Source: Glandiceps talaboti (taxonomy: Eukaryota; Hemichordata; Enteropneusta; Spengelidae). From it: a stretch of 64,000 nucleotides of DNA. A program made the position numbers and the translations under genes. Below are positions 56,337-64,000 of this stretch, piece by piece. The DNA lies in NCBI RefSeq assembly GCF_964340395.1, contig NC_135550.1, positions 22,748,676 through 22,812,675 of the forward strand, given 5' to 3'. Numbering within the stretch: the first letter of the stretch is position 1; every line of letters begins with the position of its first letter. Below the pieces are notes generated by a model. The model saw only the letters and a program-made list of their open reading frames with translations, made no database searches and had not been told where the DNA came from.

Positions 56337-56488
56337 CGCTCACTCACTCACTCACTCACTCACTCACTCACTCACTCACTCACTCACTCACTCACTCACT
56401 CACTCACTCACTCACTCACTCACTCACTCACTCACTCACTCACTCACTCACTCAATCACTCACTCACTCACTCAATCACTCACTCACT
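56337..56488. repeat. (CACT)n microsatellite
   Basis: About 38 CTCA/CACT units with occasional CAAT variants near the right end, preceded by a short ATTC run. The SLTH-repeat open frames here are artefacts. Confidence 0.97.
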
Positions 56489-58292
56489 TTATTCTGCGCT
56501 ATTAAGGTTGAAGTGACGAGCATGCAAGATGTCATTGACAACGATCGACATATTGCTATCAGTCAAATTGACGCTAATTGAATTGTCTGGTTGATTTTGA
56601 AGAAAAGACATGGATAATAAGAAAAAAACCCGACATTTCCTATACATGCATGTACGTCAATCTGGCGAGATAAGATTGTCTACATATATCTGTAACAACG
56701 AAGAAAATATTATTGACTCTAAATGTAAAACAATAAATTCAGCAATATTCAACAGAAGAAAATGACTAATATTAATCTGAAATTGTACTTCGACGGAAAA
56801 AGTTGTATGTAGAAAACTGCAACGACCAACAATGACTAGATAATGGTCTTAGGATGCAGGTTAATTCGAAATATAAAACAGCGATGATGAATATTGTACA
56901 TTTTAATTTAGTGCTTTCCTAAAACAACCCCAACCCTATTACAGACTTTTAATGACACCACCCTTTACAGTTTCTCAAATCAATGGGAAGCTCACAATCC
57001 TCACTGCTGCTATGCAAAATAACAGCCTACCAGGTACCCATTACCATGGTTACAGACTCTATCATATATTATTAATGAAGTACCTATTCCTATGAAACAT
57101 TCGTATTCATTATCGTTATACAACTTCATCTCTAGTTGCCACGTTTCCGTTTAATTTGGAAAACAAACTGATATATATTTACTACACAACTAATGAACGA
57201 CTGTTATTCTTATGCATCTTACTTTCGGAGCGATGCTGTTCATCTAAATCAAGACGGTACAGGTATATCACACCTACAGGCCTCCTATAGTTTCAACGAA
57301 GATCCATAAAGCTAGCAGCTTTGGAGACAATGCCATCGGAATGGTTGTATTCTTATCGTCATCCATACTCAGTTTGTTTCCAAGATGATAAGTTATATAG
57401 ATTCCTATTTCTATCATTTGTGTCGTAGATGGCGATGTTCAGCAAGTTGTACATATCAATCGGAACAATATCCAATCTAATTTGTTACATTAGTATGTAT
57501 CATAACTGTCCTCTAAAAGACATCCCATGGTTAGAGATTGATTACTCTTGGCCATTATCAAGATTTTATCGACGTGAAGCCAATCCATCTTGTGCAGCTT
57601 ATTGTTAAAGATAGTTTTGAATATTCCAGATGATGATCTAAATTACCAATACAATTAAAACACTATCATATTGTTAATGGTAATTTAGTTATTAAGCCTA
57701 ATGAAGTTGCATTTGGTGACTACAAATTAAGATGTTATATAATGTCATTTTGTGTAAGAACCTTTGACGATAGCTGATGTTGTTGGTGATAAGAAGGGTG
57801 AACGTACAGGAATGGAAACAATGTATGGCAGGCCTAATGTGTACGTCCCTTTTAGGAAGTGGAATTGTGACGATTCTAATAGGCATGTTATCCAGTCGGT
57901 ATCTGATTACATGGCCATTGATGTAAGTCTTATAGCTAATCTGTTTAAAATTCATAATTATGTCGGCCCTTTGTCGAGTGGAGTAGTCACCCACCAACAT
58001 GACATGACATCGTCATTGGTGTCACTGTAAGTAGCACGTGTAAAGTTGTTGTACCTCATTTTACAGTGGTTTTTTGTTGTTATGTAATTTCACAAGATAC
58101 ATTTCGCTACTCCATGAAATCCAAAGTCTTTGGCTACTAACCACCCTCCTTGAAATGGAAAGGTGATGTCATTCCAGTCGTACAGTGTAAGAAGTCTACT
58201 TTATCTCAGGTATATATTATAGGGGATTGGAATCTTACATGATAGTCAGACATGAACAGTTGTATGGATCAACCAACTTTTCAACCGTTTGA

Positions 58293-58437
58293 CAACCAAC
58301 CAACCAACCAACCAACCAACCGTCCGTCCGTCCGTCCATCCATCCATCCATCCACCCATCCACCCACCCACCCACCCATCCATCCAATCAAAAAAGTCAT
58401 CCAACCAACCAACCAACCAACCAACCAACCAACCAGT
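58293..58437. repeat. Compound (CCAA)/(CCGT)/(CCAT)/(CCAC) repeat
   Basis: Tetranucleotide runs that change step by step from CCAA to CCGT, CCAT, CCAC and back to CCAA, a pattern of point mutation followed by local expansion. Confidence 0.95.
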
Positions 58438-59367
58438 CAATTAACAAACAAGCCAAACGGTCAACTATAGTTATGCCATTCTTTATTCTTAGATTTTAAG
58501 ATTGTTGTAACAATAAGATATAACAACAATTTGATTGAGAATCTTGACAGATGTACATTAAATGTGACATGTTTAAAATAATGGATCAAATGGCGACAAA
58601 CTGTGTATCATAGCGTGGTCTTACGGTACGATGTATTCAACAAGAGAACACGTTTGGTCGACTAGGGGTGAAACTACACACAATAGAAAACATGTAGAAC
58701 ATTCATTATAACAAGGAACTGGTGGATAACTCGTTGAAGAGAAAAAAATTGTCCATTTAAATGAGCACAAACTGTGCTTATACGTTAGTTTGGGGGATAT
58801 TTTGGTTGCATATCAAAAAATACCTGCATTACAATTCTACATAGTTATTGAAGCATACTTAACAATCACTTACTAGTGGTAGAACTCAAACTGTTGTATT
58901 CTGGCATAATAATTCGGTGACATTAGTTAGTATGCATCTATTAAAATATCGAGAAAACTCCTTTTATGTCATCAACTGTGCTAACGAAGCCAGAAGACGA
59001 TTTTATCGTCGATGTATCGACATTAGAAGCAAACTAGTTATATCAAGGGAGTTTTATACAAGTATTTTCGTTCGAGTAAAATAACGTAGAAACTCAGCTT
59101 GTGCCGTCTGTATTTGATTTTGAAACAAAAGTGAATGGCCATGGCCTTTTTAATATGGAAATGTCCAAACTGGCATAGCTTTATTTTGATTAGAACATCA
59201 GTGCGATGAAATAACGTTGTTTACCATATAGCTGTAACGAAGAAGAAATTTGATAGTCAATATGCAATAGAGCCATGACAAAACTCATACATGAGACAGG
59301 CATTTATAACTCTGTAAGTAAATGATTTCCAGACAATTTACAAACCTGCTTAACTGAACTCCAATAC

Positions 59368-59452
59368 AACCAACCAACCAACCACCCATCCAATCAACCA
59401 ACCAACCAACCAACCAACCAACCAACCAACCAACCAACCAACTAACCAACCA
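59368..59452. repeat. (CCAA)n microsatellite
   Basis: About 20 CCAA units with a CCCATCCAAT interruption, roughly 80 bp beyond the stop of the CUB-domain gene. Confidence 0.95.
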
Positions 59453-59530
59453 GTCTAGTAGCTTTAACGTACCCTTTTGCAAACATAACATAAAGTTAAC
59501 TTTAATCGTCTTACCATTGGTTCAGTGTAC

Positions 59531-62500
59531 TCAGTTGCTTGTTGACTTGTCCGTCCATGAAGCACTGAACCCTTGTTTTGTGACACTATGGTCAGAATGG
59601 AATTCGACGTACATCCTATTGCCTGATGACGTCAGCACCGGAGCAGATGTTCCACAATATCTGGATTTGGCAAGAGGAAAAGGGGCGTATAAATCAACAA
59701 GTGATTATTGGATGAAGGAAAGAGTAAAATGAAGCGAAACAGAATTAATCAAACAATGTAAACACATGCTAGGAGCAATGAAGGATAGCCTAAGATCATA
59801 CCAATTAGTAGTACAAAGATTGCTAGAATACCTTTTATACCAGCATCACTTTTATACTTTGTTGAATCTTAGACCGTTATTCGTTGAAATGGACTTTGTT
59901 TAACAAACATGTGTCATTGCTATTTTTAATGCAATGTGATTTGCGGTGGTTTATCTTTTCGTAGGGAATAATATTGAACTCACCTTTCTCCAGACTCTGG
60001 AAGATTTTCATCCGATCGGACACTTACATAATCCCAAGAACAATGTGAATTTGCTTCAATGTCGAAGGAGTCGAATGTGAGAGTGATGACTTCTCCCTGT
60101 GGTACCTACAGAGTGACAAACCAGATGCAACTTTTAAAAGCCTTAGGATATTGAGCCATGACTGTGTGCAATTGCAAAGACAACTTGGGCACTGAAAACA
60201 CAGAACATGGACGTTTGTTATCAGCTATGAATCCCTCTGAGTAGGACTAGGTGGTGTTTCGATGGTCTGTGCCATGCCTGTGTGAAGCCTAGACTATCAA
60301 GAAGCGATCCACGACAGTAGTTTATAATACATTATATCCTTGTCAGCTAACAATAGAATGTATGTTACCTCAATAATCCATACACAGTCCAAGTCGCTAT
60401 CATAATTTGAATGGAAATTAGGTGATGTAAATGTTCCTTGACTACCAGTCAATTTTTCACCACACTCTGAAAAAACACAAGAATAGTAGACGTTTGGGGA
60501 AAGTACGTTAGCATAATACAGTTATCACACAAAATAAAATAAATCGTGTGTAGATTCGGTGTGATGTTGGTTTATTGAGACTTACCAGCTATCCATCCCT
60601 GAGACATCATCCACAAAGCTCTGAAGCCAGCTTTGGTAATACTGTAGTCAGAATGAAATTCCACATACATTGTGTTACCCGATGAAGTAATCGGGTCAGG
60701 CACTGTAGAACCACAGAACCTAGATGGTAAGCAAGGAGTAGATATTGTGTTAATTTATTTACTGCACGAAGCAAGAAGATAGTCTGGCGTCATCAATCGG
60801 TGTATCGAAGTGGCTATATGGATAAGAAATGGATATTTATTGATCTTTAATTGGTAAAATAATTCGAGTATTTTTCAAAGAGAAGACAATGTGAAACATA
60901 ACAGCACATACCGTTCTCATGTTTGTAACTCTTTAGATAAAATAATCAAAAAGCTACAAAAATGTTAGAAAAGTTGGAGCATGTCTCGTCGTGGTGTCAC
61001 GTGACTTTGTACGATACAATCCAGTGTAGCTGTACCACTCGTAGAAACACAAATAATCACAAGTAATTATCCTCGATGATGTTTAGTATATGTGGAAGCA
61101 ATATGTGCATGATCAGGCCGGTCTTGGCATAGCGATTACTTGTTTAGCTGAATAGTAGTGTAGAACTCGGGGCATTTAACTCACCTCAAATAAATCAACT
61201 TTTATAATACCGCGTTTTATTCGCTCTATGTGTATCAAAATCAAAGATCTCAAGTTACACAAGTGAAAGTTAAAGTCGTTCTAAAGTTATTTTCATGTTG
61301 ACATATTAAACATCTCATTGGTTATTTTAGTACTAATTGGTCACTCTTTGTCATAAAAGCTTAGTATTTGGGTGTTTGAGGCACACTATAGTTATCGAAA
61401 TATTCACGAAACATACAAGTTACAACTAAGTTTACACCTACTTCTGTCCATTACCGGGGCCTGTTTGTACAAGTACCCAATCCCAAGCACATGTTTCTTG
61501 TTCCTCCACGTCCATAGAATCAAATGTGAGAGTGATTACATATCCTTCTGGAGCCTTCAATCAAAACAGAAAGGTTCATATTCTTTTTATTCGATTTAGC
61601 AATTAAAGTACACTGGAGAGGAGTCATTCTACAAATAATCATTTCATCTTTGCTTCATTTGAACACTGTCTATTCTTTACGATTTCGATTGCGTTTATAG
61701 TTGTGTTGCATTACAACTCTTTCCCTACGAAGATTTATTAAGTTGGTTACCTCAATTATCCAAGTGCAGTCTACGTAGTTGTCATAATTAGAGGGGTAGT
61801 TGGGTGACTGTATTATTCCATTTTCAGACGTCTGTGTTTCACCACATTCTGCGGCAACAGAAACAAACACACATGAATACAATGTACAATAGAGCCTGTA
61901 ATGTAAACACGCAAAGGTTGATTTCTATTCTTCCCATCAGTGAAATATTTTAAAACTGTTCTCACATAATCTTTACATTGTTAGAACTTGACCGTTACAG
62001 TTAGAAGTTATTAGCAAACTTCGCGTTGATGTCTATCAATCTACAGACGAATATTAAGAACAGATATTCGACTGGTACGGTGGTGAGACCATTATTTAAA
62101 TTTAACGTTCAAGTTTTGATTGCGTTGGAATGCATGTATGTGTACGTTTGTGGAAATAGAATGCTCAGTAGGAGAAAAGTAATTCTAAAGTGAAAGACAT
62201 AGACATATACACAATACACATGGCAAATTGAAAATAATTTTATGAAAAATATAAACCACGTTGAGGCAGAGAGGTATTCACTCTGTCGAAGCAACTATTA
62301 GTTGCATTTTTGTTGGTGGAGTGTATTGCAAATGACTGTGCAGTTCCAAAAGCGCTGTTCCTAGTTACGGTATAAAATTAAACATTCCATGCATGCTTGG
62401 TTAAAAATGCACAACTTAGTGAATGAAGATAAATGAGTTTGATGAAACCATTCAGATTAAGACAGTACTTACCTGCCAACACTGGTCCATCTGTTGGTAC

Positions 62501-63047
62501 AGGTCCAGACGAGGATTCGGATTCGCTTTCGGAAGATTCAGATTCGCTTTCGGAAGATTCAGATTCGCTTTCGGAAGATTCACTCTCTCCTCCAGACATG
62601 GTCCAAGATGCACTGAAACCCTGGGCAACAACCCCCGCATCAGAGTGGAAGTGTACCACGATTTCGTTACTCGCTGATATGTGTACAGGAGGGCTGTTAC
62701 TACCACAGTACCTAGTATAGGTAGAATCGTAGAACAAACAGACAAGCTGATACATGTATTATGTTTAACTTTGACTAGTGGTCCAATATGACTGATTTAT
62801 GAGCAAATTTTGAAGATGAGAAGATACGCGAATGATGAAAACAACACCGATCATCAGGAGTCACGATTATACTTTGCCAAAAGGGCGGAAAAAAGAGCAC
62901 ATTATGAAAAATTGAAATAAGAACTTACTTGTTTCCACCGGAAGTAATTGATTCCGCACGTATGTGGACAAAGTCATAGTTGCAAGTGCTATGTGCTTCC
63001 AGGTTGAATGCATTAAACGTGAGTGTGATGGTTTCTCCCTCTGGAGC
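59531..63047 (-). CDS. Secreted multi-CUB-domain protein, 5' end outside window
   Basis: Eight exons in transcript order: 63047-62929, 62711-62473, 61848-61751, 61554-61442, 60719-60586, 60466-60369, 60105-59984, 59660-59531 (TGA); 350 residues with consistent phases. Each CUB is built from three exons with the same splice phases: an ECG...CxWIIE exon, an AP/VP-x-GE-x-ITLTFD exon, and a YCG...HSD...GFSASW exon. Two CUBs are complete and the first lacks its opening exon, which should lie right of the window. Between the first and second CUB is a serine/glutamate linker of repeated ESESSE. CUB domains bind protein ligands, often through calcium. The exon pattern equals that of the CUB of the astacin upstream, so this may be the tail of another astacin/tolloid-like protein or a CUB-only protein. 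The donor after 61442 is GTAGGT, chosen because it yields GNGQKFCG in frame. Confidence 0.85.
62513..62581 (-). repeat. In-frame 24-bp coding repeats in CUB linker
   Basis: About three tandem units of GAATCTGAATCTTCCGAAAG type inside exon 62711-62473 encode an acidic ESESSE linker. The unit length is a multiple of three, so copy-number change keeps the frame. Confidence 0.9.
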
Positions 63048-63611
63048 CTACAGATATCAGAGAAGTGAGTGTTTTTTTACATTGGGAAACTTTATTTTTG
63101 TGAAATAAGATTCGAAATTGTTTTTTGTTGATTTCATGTAAATTTAAAAAGTGGCTGGATATACATTGTACCACTATGAAAACAAATTATCAAAATACTT
63201 CACTTGACGTTGACTTCGCCTCTGTAAACGTTTGCTGTAACAGTTACTTTGGTCAAGAAAATTCAACCCTATTCTCTGATAAAGTCAAGAAAATACAATA
63301 AAATACACTTTTAAAAAGGGTCCCAAATGATTAATCCAATACGGTCAACAAAAACTGTTTTAACTCCAAGAGATAATAAAAGGTTGTCGATTTCTTTGAA
63401 AACTAATAAGTGAACTCTCGAATTCCTTTCTGAAGTTTCAAAAGGACCAGAAATACCCTTTCCTATGGCAAAATTTGGAGATGTTTGAACACCTTTGATT
63501 CGGAGACAAATTGATTCCCGAAACGCAATCGGATTCAGACAGTTGAAATTGTCATGTGTTCGAAGCCATGTTTTTACTACTACGGCGACACATTGTTGTT
63601 TTCTACGGTAT
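63048..63611. other. Intron of the CUB gene, no exon recognised
   Basis: The missing opening exon of the first CUB (ECG...WIIE type) is not found here. A minus-strand frame at about 63311-63600 stays open for nearly 100 codons but shows no domain I recognise. Confidence 0.5.
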
Positions 63612-64000
63612 GTAGTTTTACCTGGATGTGCCATATACAGTCTAGTTTTACCTGGATGTGCCATATACAGTCTAGTTTTACCTGGATGTGCCATATACAG
63701 TCTAGTTTTACCTGGATGTGCCATATACAGTCTAGTTTTACCTGGATGTGCCATATACAGTCTAGTTTTACCTGGATGTGCCATGTACAGTCTAGTTTTA
63801 CCTGGATGTGCCATGTACAGTCTAGTTTTACCTGGATGTGCCATGTACAGTCTAGTTTTACCTGGATGTGCCATGTACAGTCTAGTTTTACCTGGATGTG
63901 CCATGTACAGTCTAGTTTTACCTGGATGTGCCATGTACAGTCTAGTTTTACCTGGATGTGCCATGTACAGTCTAGTTTTACCTGGATGTGCCATATGCAG
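63612..64000. repeat. 30-bp minisatellite, about 13 units, continuing past the window
   Basis: Units of the form CCATRTACAGTCTAGTTTTA plus CCTGGATGTG repeat every 30 bp from 63631, after a partial unit. Five units carry ATAT (63631-63780), the next seven carry ATGT (63781-63990), and the last begins CCATATGCAG. Otherwise the units are identical. No unique spacers are present, so this is not a CRISPR-type array. It lies in or upstream of the CUB gene's 5' intron. Confidence 0.97.

Larger units (their letters stand above)
55334..59530. other. Intergenic, repeat-rich
   Basis: No supported gene in 4.2 kb. It holds three tetranucleotide arrays, listed separately. The longest non-repeat open frame (57764-58030, plus strand) has no recognisable domain, splice context or homologous neighbour. 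Confidence 0.5.

Noticed and set aside
57764-58030. 88-codon open frame in the intergenic region
   Set aside because: No recognisable domain, no splice sites consistent with a gene, and an overlapping open frame of similar size on the other strand.
63311-63994. 227-residue protein with MAHPGKTRLY repeats
   Set aside because: The unit is 30 bp, so an open frame is automatic; two frames on each strand are open. No supporting gene context.
63612-64000. CRISPR-like array
   Set aside because: Units are directly adjacent with no spacers, in animal DNA; it is a minisatellite.

Overview
The window is eukaryotic, from an animal. Genes are split by many short GT-AG introns, the DNA is AT-rich, and there are simple repeats, a SINE, a LINE fragment and short inverted-repeat elements. 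The encoded families (WDR64, TSSK kinases, EXOSC6, RBM25, a rhodopsin-like receptor, astacin with EGF and CUB domains) point to a bilaterian. The signal/pro/astacin/EGF/CUB order of the protease is that of the sea-urchin BP10/SpAN type, so an invertebrate deuterostome such as a hemichordate or echinoderm is my best guess. That placement is weak.

Layout. 0.6-16.5 kb (+): a 24-exon gene for a WDR64-type WD-repeat protein whose first exons lie left of the window. 18.6-20.8 kb: two intronless testis-specific serine kinase (TSSK) genes, head to head across 441 bp. 22.5-23.4 kb (-): intronless EXOSC6 (MTR3 exosome subunit), sharing a divergent promoter with RBM25. 23.7-41.5 kb (+): RBM25, a splicing regulator, traced exon by exon from start to stop; its first intron carries two transposon-like inverted-repeat elements and a hairpin, and later introns carry a LINE fragment and a tRNA-derived SINE. 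44-45 kb (-): an intronless class A GPCR. 46.8-51.3 kb (-): a complete ten-exon secreted astacin metalloprotease. 53.3 kb (-): a lone signal-peptide exon. 54.7-55.3 kb (-): a two-exon gene encoding only an astacin signal peptide and prodomain. 59.5-63 kb (-): the 3' part of a secreted protein with three CUB domains, running out of the window. The right edge is a 30-bp minisatellite.

How the parts relate. WDR64 and the TSSK pair are plausibly expressed in ciliated or sperm cells and may form a small male germline neighbourhood (inference). EXOSC6 and RBM25 are housekeeping RNA-processing genes. The region from 46.8 kb onward is a cluster of astacin/CUB-related secreted proteins with heavy tetranucleotide repeat content.

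The two observations I rate highest are (1) a 73-bp tandem array made of the 3' end of a CUB exon plus its splice donor, giving four extra donor-bearing partial exon copies in the next intron, and (2) a stand-alone astacin prodomain gene that keeps the aspartate-switch region but has no protease domain. No virus-like element was recognised.
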